Position numbers and translations under genes: made by a program
NCBI GenBank assembly: GCA_030603445.1
Contig: JAUVXU010000005.1
Span: 40,926 to 104,925, forward strand
DNA: 64,000 nucleotides
Origin: Methanomicrobia archaeon
Lineage (GTDB): Archaea > Methanobacteriota_B > Thermococci > Methanofastidiosales > NM3
Direction: 5' to 3'
In this document: in pieces, positions 7,983-16,225 of the stretch
Numbering within the stretch: the first letter of the stretch is position 1
Layout of the letters: every line of letters starts with the position of its first letter
Notes under the pieces: model-generated
Seen by the model: only the letters and a program-made list of their open reading frames with translations
Databases searched by the model: none
Told to the model about the DNA's origin: nothing

Positions 7983-8078
7983 CTGATATTTGATTTATAA
8001 ATCTTTCTATAAAATATATCCTATAAAAATACAAGTAGTCTTCTTAATGACAAATAGATAAAAACAGATTGTAGTAAA

Positions 8079-8354
8079 CTACCGTACGTAGTTAGACATT
8101 ATATCAAGAAGGGAGTATATATCATCAGAAGTGGTAAAATATAAGATTTTTTTGCCATCTCGCCTGTAATCAATCAATCCTGCCTCCCGCAAGACACGCA
8201 AATGCTGGGAAACGTTAGACTGTGATGTGCCAATATAAGGGACAATCTCGCAAACACATCTCTCTCCTTTTCGTAAGAATTCCAAAATCTTTATCCTGTT
8301 CTCATCACTTAAAGCTTTGAAAAGATATGCCAAATAACGTACATTCGCACCCAT
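8079..8354 (-). CDS. ArsR-family metalloregulator
   Basis: A 91-residue winged-helix protein. The recognition helix is in TSQSNVSQHLRVLREAGL, followed by the wing DYRRDGKKILYF. C33 and C35 in RCVCE match the ELCVCD thiol site by which ArsR-type repressors bind As(III), Sb(III) or soft metals and release DNA. It is upstream of the ArsP-type permease in the same direction, with its own promoter region. It probably represses both its own gene and the cluster through the shared ATTAGTTATATA element. Confidence 0.88.
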   Translation of the reverse strand: MGANVRYLAYLFKALSDENRIKILEFLRKGERCVCEIVPYIGTSQSNVSQHLRVLREAGLIDYRRDGKKILYFTTSDDIYSLLDIMSNYVR

Positions 8355-8373
8355 TAGATTATCTTTTACATAT

Positions 8374-8385
8374 ATTAGTTATATA
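8374..8385. promoter_or_regulatory. Second copy of the ATTAGTTATATA element
   Basis: This exact 12-base match to the right half of the palindrome at 7961-7982 lies 19 bases upstream of the regulator's ATG. It is consistent with autoregulation. It may overlap the TATA box (TTATATAA read on the minus strand). Confidence 0.45.
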
Positions 8386-8457
8386 ATTTGTTGTTAAAAA
8401 CTAAAGGCTATTATAATAGCAAAAAACATGAAAAAAGGAAATAAATATGAATTAATG

Positions 8458-8775
8458 TTACTTTTCATTGTCTTTTTTCCATGAATGGATAGCTTTAATC
8501 AAAGCCTTACGAGACCACACTTCCTCGGGGAATCCCCTCATAAGCATAAGCACGGATATTGCTTCAACTATTTCCTCTTCACATGCGCCAGCATCCATGG
8601 CCCTCTTAACATGGTAATCAATGCATGTTTCACAGCGATTAATAATAGATATTACTATAGCGATTAGTTCTTTTGTCTTTAAATCCAGTACAGTAGATTC
8701 GTTCATTACACTACGTACCATAGTGTCATATGTGTTCCACAACTTAGCATAATGTTTCTCTATAAGTGATGGCAT
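8458..8775 (-). CDS. AhpD-like carboxymuconolactone decarboxylase family protein
   Basis: A 105-residue all-helical protein with CETCIDYH, the CxxC-x3-H active site of AhpD-like alkylhydroperoxidases. KELIAIVISII and the helix after the motif fit the family, and the length is normal. Such proteins reduce peroxides or shuttle thiol-disulfide electrons. Lying directly upstream of the ArsR gene on the same strand, it may belong to the same thiol-stress response, though it could be a separate transcript. Confidence 0.8.
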   Translation of the reverse strand: MPSLIEKHYAKLWNTYDTMVRSVMNESTVLDLKTKELIAIVISIINRCETCIDYHVKRAMDAGACEEEIVEAISVLMLMRGFPEEVWSRKALIKAIHSWKKDNEK

Positions 8776-8989
8776 ACTTTACACCTCTTATGGCATATTA
8801 TCACTTAAATAAAATAAAGTTTCCTATAAGCACTTATGACAAAGCGAGCAATACTATGGGGCGAGAAGAAAGAGAATAAATAAGATATGTCCACCAAACT
8901 TATGCTTTCTTGGCCTATGCATAATAATTAAATAGTTTGAAAAGCTAAAAGTTTCACTATTAAGTCTTTTTCAATTCTATGAGGGGGGA

Positions 8990-9922
8990 ATTATAGATAC
9001 TAGTCCAAGTTATCTAAAGCTACAGGAAAATGGGGAGCTTCAAAAACGTGTAAGAAAATTGTACTCCAAACTTGAATCCTGTTCACTTTGCCCCCGAAAA
9101 TGTTTAGTAAATAGAATGGAAGGCGAAAAAGGCGCTTGCAATTCAGGCATGCATCTTAAAGTATCAGATCATTTCCCTCATTTCGGAGAAGAAACCCCTC
9201 TAGTGGGCAACAAAGGCTCAGGAACGATATTTTTGTCACATTGTAACTTAAAATGTGTTTATTGCCAAAACTATAGAATAAGCCAAGATGGAGAGGGAAC
9301 TACCACGACACCCGGGCAAGTTGCCGATATGATGATAAAACTACAAGAAAGCGGTTGTCACAACATAAATCTCGTTTCCCCTACACAATATACTCCTCAA
9401 CTTATTGAAGCCCTCGACTACGCCATAGCAGAAGGATTGCATATCCCTCTTGTATGGAACAGCGGCGGATACGAAAGCGTGGACACCTTAAAACTATTAT
9501 CAGGAATTGTTGATGTTTATCTTCCAGATATTAAATATGGCTCCAATGAAGCAGGACAAAGATATTCTAACGCCCCAGGTTACTTTGACGTATGTAAAGA
9601 TGCATTATTTGAGATGTATAGCCAAGTAGGGGATCTTAAAATGAAAAGAGGAATAGCTTACCGTGGGATGATAATACGGCATCTGGTCCTTCCAAACAAC
9701 TGCGCCGCAAGTGAAAATGTATTGCCATTTCTTGCATCCATGTCAAAAAACAGCTATGTGAACATTATGGGGCAATATCGCCCATATGCAGATGCATTTA
9801 AGTTTGAGGAACTTAAAAGATGCCCTACAAGATATGAAATATCCAAAGTCCATAAAATAGCGCGAACTTTAGGTTTAGTACGGGGTTTCCAAAAAACGTG
9901 GAGCAGTAATCTGTGTCATTAA
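8990..9922 (+). CDS. Radical SAM protein, PflA-like (COG1313 type), with unclear start
   Basis: The core has CNLKCVYCQNY, the CxxxCxxC [4Fe-4S]/SAM site. An N-terminal cysteine cluster CSLCPRKC precedes it, and IYLPDIKYG-type strands follow, as in putative pyruvate-formate-lyase-activating proteins. The first standard start in frame is TTG 9059. The frame is open from 8936, however, and encodes PSYLKLQENGELQKRV before it, a segment typical of the family. No ATG, GTG or TTG lies in that stretch. One extra G in the six-G tract at 8983-8988 would join it to the ATG at 8979. I give 8990 (ATT) as the in-frame limit. The substrate protein is unknown. Confidence 0.75.
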   Translation: MIDTSPSYLKLQENGELQKRVRKLYSKLESCSLCPRKCLVNRMEGEKGACNSGMHLKVSDHFPHFGEETPLVGNKGSGTIFLSHCNLKCVYCQNYRISQDGEGTTTTPGQVADMMIKLQESGCHNINLVSPTQYTPQLIEALDYAIAEGLHIPLVWNSGGYESVDTLKLLSGIVDVYLPDIKYGSNEAGQRYSNAPGYFDVCKDALFEMYSQVGDLKMKRGIAYRGMIIRHLVLPNNCAASENVLPFLASMSKNSYVNIMGQYRPYADAFKFEELKRCPTRYEISKVHKIARTLGLVRGFQKTWSSNLCH

Positions 9923-10020
9923 TGGCAAATTCCCACTTTCATTGGGAATGATCAAAAATCTTGCACCAAACTCCGCTAAAAAACAATGCCGACCCTTTAA
10001 CTAATTGCAAAAGTAGAAAG

Positions 10021-10028
10021 TTATATAA
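10021..10028 (+). promoter_or_regulatory. TATA box of the DUF47 gene
   Basis: TTATATAA lies 24 bases before the chosen ATG at 10052. That predicts a transcript starting at or next to the ATG (leaderless) and supports that start over the TTG at 10031. Confidence 0.5.
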
Positions 10029-10051
10029 TCTTGTATATAAATCTAATAGCA

Positions 10052-10693
10052 ATGATTTTTGGAAAAAAAGAGGATGATGTATTAAAGGCCCTTGACGAAC
10101 ATATGTACCTCGTGGAAAAATGCCTAAACACATTTTCAAAAGGGATGGAATCTTATTTAAAAGAAGACTTGCAAGCATGCGCGAATGTTAGAAAAAATAT
10201 CATCGAATACGAGCACAAAGCAGATATTAAACGCAGGGAAGTACAGATGAAACTATATGAGGGCGCATTTATGCCATTATACCGTGATGATATATATAGC
10301 TTCATGGATGCACTAGACGACGTTGCGGACAAGACAAAGAATCTCATAAACACCATTGTACTTGAAAAGCCGCTCATACCCCGTTTCCTTGTATCAGAAT
10401 TTTTAGAACTGACAGAAAACACTATAGCACCTTTCGTGAACTTGAAAAAGGCAATAGAAAGTTTCAAGAGCGATAGGAAAAACATCCTGGCAGAAGCTGA
10501 GGAAGTAGAAAAGAAAGAACACCTTGTAGATAAAATAGAATATATGGTAAGAAAGAAAATATTTGAAAGTGAACTTCATCTTTCCGAAAAGATGGCTTTG
10601 CGCGATTTTGCCATGAATGTCGCAAACATATCTGATAAGATTGAGGACTGTTCTAACCTCTTAGAGATAATGGCTGTTAAACGGCAGCTATAG
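10052..10693 (+). CDS. DUF47 family protein (PhoU-like phosphate transport regulator)
   Basis: From ATG 10052 the protein has 213 residues, beginning MIFGKKEDDVLKAL. It is almost wholly helical, with heptad patterns and the conserved acidic segments YRDDIYSFMDALDDVADKTKN and LRDFAMNVANISDKIED, which build the metal sites of PhoU-like bundles. Members usually sit beside Pit-type phosphate transporters. None is present here. Its 3' end overlaps the convergent cofC gene by 17 bases. Confidence 0.8.
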   Translation: MIFGKKEDDVLKALDEHMYLVEKCLNTFSKGMESYLKEDLQACANVRKNIIEYEHKADIKRREVQMKLYEGAFMPLYRDDIYSFMDALDDVADKTKNLINTIVLEKPLIPRFLVSEFLELTENTIAPFVNLKKAIESFKSDRKNILAEAEEVEKKEHLVDKIEYMVRKKIFESELHLSEKMALRDFAMNVANISDKIEDCSNLLEIMAVKRQL

Positions 10694-11261
10694 GTATCGG
10701 GTCAAGTATTTCGAAAAATTTTGTCAGATCTTTATTGCCCACGTGCTCTATAGTCCAACGTATGTCTTCAATCGTATCTATATCACGAAATGAGTCTCCT
10801 TCTAAAATAGTCAAAGGAAGATTACGGCTTTTCGTCTCTATTTTATGTAAAACAAAGCTGTTTTTTCCAAAATGAGGCACAAATTCAACATTTCTTGGAA
10901 TAAAAATTCCACTTGTTCCACCATTGTGAGATTGTGCAATAATAACTCGTTTTTTATCTCCTATCAACCTATCTATATCTTCCTTATTTAAAAATGGAAG
11001 ATCGCATGGCAATATCAAAACATCATCATCTATGCGCTCACGCAATAACATGATTCCTGAATTAATATTTCCCTTATCATCATATCCTTTAGTAGGAGAG
11101 GGAATAGATTGTGTTAGGACTTCAACTGGATGTCCATCCAGTATATTTATGACGTGTTTAAACATGAAAAGAACAAGATTTCTACGCTGTTCTAGGGAAA
11201 AAAAAGGAGAAAGGCGTGATTTTGCGTTCTTTAGTTTCAACAACACGACGATATGTGTCAT
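10677..11261 (-). CDS. cofC: 2-phospho-L-lactate guanylyltransferase (F420 biosynthesis)
   Basis: A 194-residue nucleotidyltransferase. The N-terminus VVLLKLKNAKSRLSPFFS matches the GTP-binding start of CofC, and LPCDLPFL holds the metal-binding aspartate. HNGGTSGIF corresponds to the family's substrate loop. It activates 2-phospholactate (or phosphoenolpyruvate in some organisms) for the side chain of coenzyme F420. It follows an ECF-type membrane protein by 11 bases in one apparent operon. cofG and cofH lie 34 kb away, and cofD and cofE are not in the window. Confidence 0.85.
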   Translation of the reverse strand: MTHIVVLLKLKNAKSRLSPFFSLEQRRNLVLFMFKHVINILDGHPVEVLTQSIPSPTKGYDDKGNINSGIMLLRERIDDDVLILPCDLPFLNKEDIDRLIGDKKRVIIAQSHNGGTSGIFIPRNVEFVPHFGKNSFVLHKIETKSRNLPLTILEGDSFRDIDTIEDIRWTIEHVGNKDLTKFFEILDPIPIAAV

Positions 11262-11272
11262 ACGCCAACTAT

Positions 11273-12043
11273 TTATGTTCGTATATAAGCTTTTTGTGCA
11301 AATGCAAACATCTTAGTTCTAAATACCAACAACCAGGCAACGGCTACCTCAAGAGTCCCCTGAAGCACATTAAGACCAAACATTGCATACCATGGGATAA
11401 AGTCAATGGCTGCTGCAGTTGGTATATCAAAGAATATAGGAAACGTAAAGTAATAGTTTATTACGGTCGTTGTTATGCCGCGCACAAACAATGCCAATAC
11501 AAGGGCAATTATTATCTTATTTGGGTTGCTGTAAAATGAAATGCCCTGTGATCCATGATTCCTACTAACAAGATAAAATGCGCTATAGAATGCCACAGTA
11601 GAAATAAGTACAATAATCGGAGAGTATAGCTCATTCTCTCTGGCACCGACGAGGTCGTACATTATGCCCATAAGGGCGATTAAGGATACCATGCTTATAA
11701 GTGCAGCAATAACTACCCTCACATCCTTGCGTATATCTTTTTTGAACTTTAGTGACATCAAAGCAGGGGTTATTATCATTGGCATTGTTGCTATCCACTT
11801 CATTGAAGCGCCCAATACGCCTTCAGGGGCCACAACTGATAATATGAAAAACATACCCACGCATACGGCAAGGGATGTTCTAAATCCATACAGGAAAAAA
11901 GCTAATAGTACAGGCAAGGCCACGAGATCAATAGATATCCCCCAAGGCGAAACATATCCTAACGGGGGCCTAAGTATCTGAAAAATAGCAGTCAATGCCA
12001 AAAACATCGCGACTACTGCTATACCCATAGATTTTTTTTGCAT
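11273..12043 (-). CDS. Membrane protein, probable ECF transporter S component
   Basis: From ATG 12043 the protein has 256 residues with six to eight hydrophobic helices. The N-terminus AVVAMFLALTAIFQILRPP and the following SPWGISIDLVALPVLLAFFLYG resemble substrate-binding S components of energy-coupling-factor transporters for vitamins. It ends 11 bases before cofC, so the two genes are likely co-transcribed. I prefer ATG 12043 to the TTG at 12091 because the extra residues are not conserved-looking. The ligand is unknown, and other small membrane families are possible. Confidence 0.55.
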   Translation of the reverse strand: MQKKSMGIAVVAMFLALTAIFQILRPPLGYVSPWGISIDLVALPVLLAFFLYGFRTSLAVCVGMFFILSVVAPEGVLGASMKWIATMPMIITPALMSLKFKKDIRKDVRVVIAALISMVSLIALMGIMYDLVGARENELYSPIIVLISTVAFYSAFYLVSRNHGSQGISFYSNPNKIIIALVLALFVRGITTTVINYYFTFPIFFDIPTAAAIDFIPWYAMFGLNVLQGTLEVAVAWLLVFRTKMFAFAQKAYIRT

Positions 12044-12168
12044 AGAAAGAAGTAATAAGGTTAAATTAAAAAGTTTTAGGTAACAAATCAAAAATGAGTA
12101 ATATAAATATAGATATTCATTATTTATTTATGCCAAAGAAAAGGATTATATATTCAAATTAAAAACAT

Positions 12169-12639
12169 ATGAAAGGTATTCTAATGGAAGTTGAGGGAAG
12201 AAGCACATATGCATTTGAGGAAGGAGAAATATCTATCTCAATAAAGGAGGGCGAAAAGAAAAATATCTGCCCCCATTTTGCCAAGGTCCTTGAAAAACAT
12301 AGTATAGTTACAATATCCATACTTACAAGTGCGATGTTACGCAAGAAGATCATGGAAGAGAGGGCACAGCCATTGCCCACAAAGTTGCAGGAAGATTTTT
12401 ATGAAACCGCAGAATTCACTTTTGAAAAATTAGCAGGACTAAACAACGATGAATCTAACAAAGTACGCGCCTTGGTAAAGGACCTCTTGCGACTTCGTAT
12501 GGGGAAAATTCATAAAATAGTATTGCAAACAAAAGAACCCAAGATTTCTCTAGAACCAGTAGAAAGATTATTTTACCGTAAAATAAAAACACTTATCGCA
12601 GAGACCGAGGCATTAGATGGAGGGAACAAAAAATGGTAG
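12169..12639 (+). CDS. GINS complex subunit (Gins51-like)
   Basis: A 156-residue protein whose central helices, with VRALVKDLLRLRMGKIHKI, carry the arginine-rich GINS A-domain signature. A small C-terminal segment follows. GINS links the MCM helicase to Cdc45/GAN and primase at archaeal forks. The stop overlaps the mcm start by seven bases, the conserved gins-mcm arrangement. A TATA box (TTATATAT at about 12146) lies 23 bases before ATG 12169, so the mRNA is probably leaderless. ATG 12184 is an alternative start. Confidence 0.8.
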   Translation: MKGILMEVEGRSTYAFEEGEISISIKEGEKKNICPHFAKVLEKHSIVTISILTSAMLRKKIMEERAQPLPTKLQEDFYETAEFTFEKLAGLNNDESNKVRALVKDLLRLRMGKIHKIVLQTKEPKISLEPVERLFYRKIKTLIAETEALDGGNKKW

Positions 12640-14681
12640 TGGATTTTGATATTATTATTAACGGGTTCAGGGATTTTATAGAAACCTATCCAGATATAGC
12701 AAATCCAAAGTACAAGCATTTGCTAGAGGAAATGGAGCTAACCGGCAAAAGAAGCCTCATAATAGATTGTGATGATCTCATAACATATAACCAGGAACTC
12801 TACACTGAACTTGTTAATAGTCCTATAGAAGTGATTTCCATTGCCGAACAAGTGCTTCATGAGATTCTTCAGGAAATGGGACAAATATCTCTCCATATCA
12901 GACCTACAAATCTTGATTCGACCCTGAAAAAAGGGATACGTAATATCCGTGCAGATGATATCCATAAATTAATTGAGATAAACGCTATTGTTGGCAGGGC
13001 CTCTGAAGTGAAACCCGAGATTGTAGAAGCAGTATTCGAATGTGAGCGATGCGGCGAAATAATATTTATTGTACAAGGATCCAATATATTCAAGAAACCA
13101 ACTGCCTGCACAAATCCAGCCTGTGGAAAATCTGGCCCTTTCAAATTATTAGAAGATCAATCGAAGTTCATGGACTGGCAGTCGATAAAAGTCCAGGAAC
13201 GCCCTGAATCCCTCAGAGGAGGCAGAATGCCGCAGCATATAAACTGTCTATTAAGAGATGATATCGTTGATAAGGCGACTGCAGGGTCACGCGTAATAAT
13301 CACAGGCATTCTCAAAACATTCCAGGACAGCCAACTCCGTGTTATGAAGACCACATTTTCAAAATACCTCGATGTAATGTCAATAGAAATATTAGAAAAG
13401 GATGTGGACGACACCACCATAACAGAAGAGGATGAAGTACGTATCTTGGAACTTTCCTCAGACCCGGAAATAGTGCAAAAGATAGTAGGTTCCATTTCCC
13501 CTTCCATATATGGGCATACTGACGTGAAGGAGGCTATTGCACTCCAGCTCTTTGCAGGTGTTGTTCGTGAGCTTCCTGATGGGACCAGGCTGCGTGGAGA
13601 CTCAAATATACTGTTGATAGGTGATCCGGGTGTAGCTAAGTCCCAAATTCTCCAGTATGTTGCTAGGTTGGCTCCAAGAAGTGTCTATACCTCTGGAAAA
13701 GGCACTTCAAGTGCTGGCTTGACCGCTGCTGTGGTGCGTGATGAAACAACAGGTGGTTGGGCCCTAGAAGCTGGTGCACTCGTCCTTGCAGACGGAGGAA
13801 TTGCCTGTATAGACGAGATAGACAAAATGTCAAAAGATGACCGTTCATCCGTACATGAGGCCATGGAACAGCAAACAATAAGCATTGCAAAAGCAGGTAT
13901 CGTGGCAACGCTCAACGCCCGTGCCTCTATTATTGCCGCTGCAAATCCCAAATTAGGCAGGTTTGATAATTATAAGAACGAACTTGAGCAAATAGATCTG
14001 CCTCCATCGCTGCTCTCTCGTTTTGACCTCATCTTCATATTAAAAGACATTCCAAATGAAGCTGATGATAGCAAGATTGCAACGCATATACTAGAAAGCC
14101 ATAGAGGTGTAGAAGATTGTATAATTCCAATAATAGATCCTGATTTTATGTTGAAGTATATTTCCTATGCGAAAAAAAATATTGAACCAGAACTCACTAA
14201 AGATGCAGCAGATAAACTCCACAAATTCTACATTAGCCTTAGGCATCAGGGCACTGAAAGCGGTGCAGTTCCCATAACAGCTAGACAGCTAGAAGCACTT
14301 ATTCGTCTATCAGAATCTCGCGCGCGCATGCGCCTATCTACTATTGTAACAGTAGAGGATGCTGAAGCCACCGTCACACTATATCGCAGTGTCATCGAGA
14401 AGGTAATGAGGGACAAGGAGTCTGGTGAAATAGATGTGGATATACTAATGACGGGAAAGGCCGCCTCACAACGACAAAAAATAATCAAAGTGTTTGAGAT
14501 AATAGAAGAAATTGAAAAAGAACATGACGAGGGTGCGCCGTACGAGGAAGTAGTAAAAAAAGCAAAAGAGATGGGGATAAGCAAGGAATTTGTCATTAGA
14601 ACTCTAGAAGAGCTCAAACGCACAGGAGAAATATTTGAACCAAGGGCGAGTGTCTTAAAGACCGTGAAAGCTAATTTTTAG
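12633..14681 (+). CDS. mcm: Replicative DNA helicase MCM
   Basis: A 682-residue protein of full family length. An N-terminal DNA-binding region includes a zinc site (C137, C140, C159, C164). The AAA+ core has Walker A GDPGVAKSQ (330-338), Walker B CIDEID (392-397), sensor 1 in AAANP (N438) and the arginine finger in LLSRFD (R463). A winged-helix C-terminus follows after about residue 610. It unwinds DNA ahead of the replication fork as a hexamer, together with the overlapping GINS gene product. The 3' end overlaps the convergent Rpp21 fusion gene by 11 bases. No inteins are present. Confidence 0.97.
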   Translation: MVVDFDIIINGFRDFIETYPDIANPKYKHLLEEMELTGKRSLIIDCDDLITYNQELYTELVNSPIEVISIAEQVLHEILQEMGQISLHIRPTNLDSTLKKGIRNIRADDIHKLIEINAIVGRASEVKPEIVEAVFECERCGEIIFIVQGSNIFKKPTACTNPACGKSGPFKLLEDQSKFMDWQSIKVQERPESLRGGRMPQHINCLLRDDIVDKATAGSRVIITGILKTFQDSQLRVMKTTFSKYLDVMSIEILEKDVDDTTITEEDEVRILELSSDPEIVQKIVGSISPSIYGHTDVKEAIALQLFAGVVRELPDGTRLRGDSNILLIGDPGVAKSQILQYVARLAPRSVYTSGKGTSSAGLTAAVVRDETTGGWALEAGALVLADGGIACIDEIDKMSKDDRSSVHEAMEQQTISIAKAGIVATLNARASIIAAANPKLGRFDNYKNELEQIDLPPSLLSRFDLIFILKDIPNEADDSKIATHILESHRGVEDCIIPIIDPDFMLKYISYAKKNIEPELTKDAADKLHKFYISLRHQGTESGAVPITARQLEALIRLSESRARMRLSTIVTVEDAEATVTLYRSVIEKVMRDKESGEIDVDILMTGKAASQRQKIIKVFEIIEEIEKEHDEGAPYEEVVKKAKEMGISKEFVIRTLEELKRTGEIFEPRASVLKTVKANF

Positions 14682-15270
14682 CTTTGTTAATGGCGTTTAA
14701 AATATCGCTGACCTTTACACCAGGCATCTCGACGGATTCGCGCTTGAAAAAGGCGTTCAAGCTATCCTCCACATCCACAAAACGTATGCCTGTAAGGCAT
14801 TCCTTTAGCAATGGAAATTTTTCTTCAGGATAAAAGAAAAAATCACCAGTTATTGATATGTCATTTATCCTGTCGCCGCTATAAGAGAGTGACACGCACA
14901 AAAGCCCGCCCTTCGCTTTGTATTCTGCATAATGCTTAGTAGTACTGTTGCGATGTATTTTTTCTTTTCTAAAAGGAATACGCTTGATATTTCCACATTC
15001 CATGCAAGTTATTATGGTGCGATCATTTCTAGTGCGTATACGCGCAGTTTTACCTGGAACAAGGGGTATGTTACACGATTTGCAAAACATCCTTTTCTGC
15101 AATCTAGAAGGGGACACTTTGTGCTTCCTAGAAATATTTCGGGCAATCTCAATGTAGCGCCTGGATCTCTCGGGATGATTATCAAGGGATTTGATTGCCA
15201 ACTCAAAAAGAGCGTTTATATGGCTTGTCGCAATTCTCTGTCTGCCCTTCCTTAATCTCTTCCACATCAT
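14671..15270 (-). CDS. RNase P subunit Rpp21/RNP4 fused to a lipoate-ligase C-terminal-like domain
   Basis: The protein has 199 residues, about twice the usual Rpp21 length. Residues 1-105 are Rpp21/Rpr2: basic helices, then a zinc ribbon with C63, C66, C89 and C92. This part binds the RNase P RNA that trims tRNA 5' ends. Residues 114-199 resemble the small accessory (C-terminal) domain of lipoate-protein ligase LplA: EYKAKGGLLCVSL, ITGDFFFYPEEKFPLLKECLTG and a terminal VSDILNAINKA helix. The frame is continuous, with no sign of a junction artefact. The second domain assignment rests on pattern recognition. No LplA catalytic domain lies nearby, though a biotin ligase gene is at 23.6 kb. Confidence 0.7.
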   Translation of the reverse strand: MMWKRLRKGRQRIATSHINALFELAIKSLDNHPERSRRYIEIARNISRKHKVSPSRLQKRMFCKSCNIPLVPGKTARIRTRNDRTIITCMECGNIKRIPFRKEKIHRNSTTKHYAEYKAKGGLLCVSLSYSGDRINDISITGDFFFYPEEKFPLLKECLTGIRFVDVEDSLNAFFKRESVEMPGVKVSDILNAINKAKN

Positions 15271-15321
15271 ATCAAAGAATAGAAAAATTAGATAATATAT
15301 AAAACTATGTTTATATCACCA

Positions 15322-15936
15322 TTATTTTGTGTATATCACATGATTTAAGACAGACCATGCTACAAGCTCTTGCTGAAAAATAGAGTACTGTTCATAAGGC
15401 AGTTTAGTTTTGAAATCGCCATGGGAAAAACCTCCTATGACTACGACCGCATTGTCTGTTGATTCGTAAGCTTCACCATGAAAATTCATGACCTTTACAT
15501 CAAATCCAGAAGAGATGTCATTTAACAGCTCCAAAAGGGTCTTTTTCTCTATACGTAAGAGTTCATGGCCCCCTGCATCGATTCGCCCCTTCTCAAAGAG
15601 CTGCTCCATAAGCCCAACGAATCGGTGGTATGATTTAGGCACTTTCCATAGAGGCGACATATATATCACTTCATCGTTGCGTGTATGTATGTAGACCTCC
15701 AGTTCTCCTTTCTTGTTTAAGGGGGATTCCATTGCACAAAGCAGGCAGATATGGACAATGTCCGGGCGTCCACGACGGTATGCATCAGGCAATGCCTGCA
15801 TAGCGCGATGGTAATAATTACTGTCAAGCAGGGCAAAAGGTTTTTTCTTAAGCTTTAATTTACGAAGGGAAGAATGGCCGCGGATTTGGTGGGGAACAAG
15901 CTCCAGCTCGCTTTCGGCAATGACAATTTTAAGCAT
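15322..15936 (-). CDS. nep1: rRNA small-subunit pseudouridine N1-methyltransferase Nep1/Emg1
   Basis: From ATG 15936 the protein has 204 residues, starting MLKIVIAESELELVP, the usual Nep1 N-terminus. RRGRPDIVHICLLCAMESPLNKKG and VVVIGGFSHGDFK are the SPOUT-fold signatures for SAM and rRNA binding. It methylates a hypermodified pseudouridine in helix 35 of 16S rRNA. A TATA box read on the minus strand lies about 25 bases before this ATG, so the transcript is leaderless. A longer frame to 16065 reaches back through that promoter and is rejected. Confidence 0.93.
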   Translation of the reverse strand: MLKIVIAESELELVPHQIRGHSSLRKLKLKKKPFALLDSNYYHRAMQALPDAYRRGRPDIVHICLLCAMESPLNKKGELEVYIHTRNDEVIYMSPLWKVPKSYHRFVGLMEQLFEKGRIDAGGHELLRIEKKTLLELLNDISSGFDVKVMNFHGEAYESTDNAVVVIGGFSHGDFKTKLPYEQYSIFQQELVAWSVLNHVIYTK

Positions 15937-15956
15937 ATGTACTTGCCACAGAAAAA

Positions 15957-15966
15957 TTATATAAAT
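15957..15966. promoter_or_regulatory. Symmetric TATA element between nep1 and the PRC-barrel gene
   Basis: TTATATAAAT reads as a TATA box on both strands. On the minus strand it is about 25 bases from the nep1 ATG. On the plus strand it would start a transcript with a leader of about 25 bases before 16010. Confidence 0.5.
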
Positions 15967-16009
15967 CTTTGGAAAAATAGTAATGTACGTTAAATAGGAT
16001 GGTGAACTG

Positions 16010-16225
16010 ATGAGAGTAAAAACACTGATTGGTAAAAAAGTATATGATTCAGATGCAAATAACATAGGAAAGATCGTTGATGCAGAGTTTGATGAGGAAA
16101 CCTATGCGATTACCACAATAGAAATAAGCCATAAATTGTTAAAAAAGATACATGTTGATGTAAACAATATAGCCAAGCTAGGGGACAGTGTCTTCCTTAA
16201 GGTGCAACGGTCGGATATAGAATAG
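16010..16225 (+). CDS. PRC-barrel domain protein
   Basis: A 71-residue beta-rich protein with GKKVYDSDANNIGKIVDAEFD, the start of the PRC-barrel fold, also found in RimM and the photosynthetic reaction centre H subunit. Short stand-alone versions are widespread in archaea, and some are linked to cell division (CdpB type). A GGATGGTG segment lies before the ATG. Its last 29 bases overlap the convergent gene. Confidence 0.8.
   Translation: MRVKTLIGKKVYDSDANNIGKIVDAEFDEETYAITTIEISHKLLKKIHVDVNNIAKLGDSVFLKVQRSDIE

Noticed and set aside
12044..12091. N-terminal extension of the ECF-type protein from TTG 12091
   Set aside because: Not conserved-looking, and it runs through likely promoter sequence. 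ATG 12043 fits the family start.
15937..16065. N-terminal extension of Nep1 to 16065
   Set aside because: It crosses the TATA box placed 25 bases from ATG 15936 and overlaps the divergent PRC-barrel gene.
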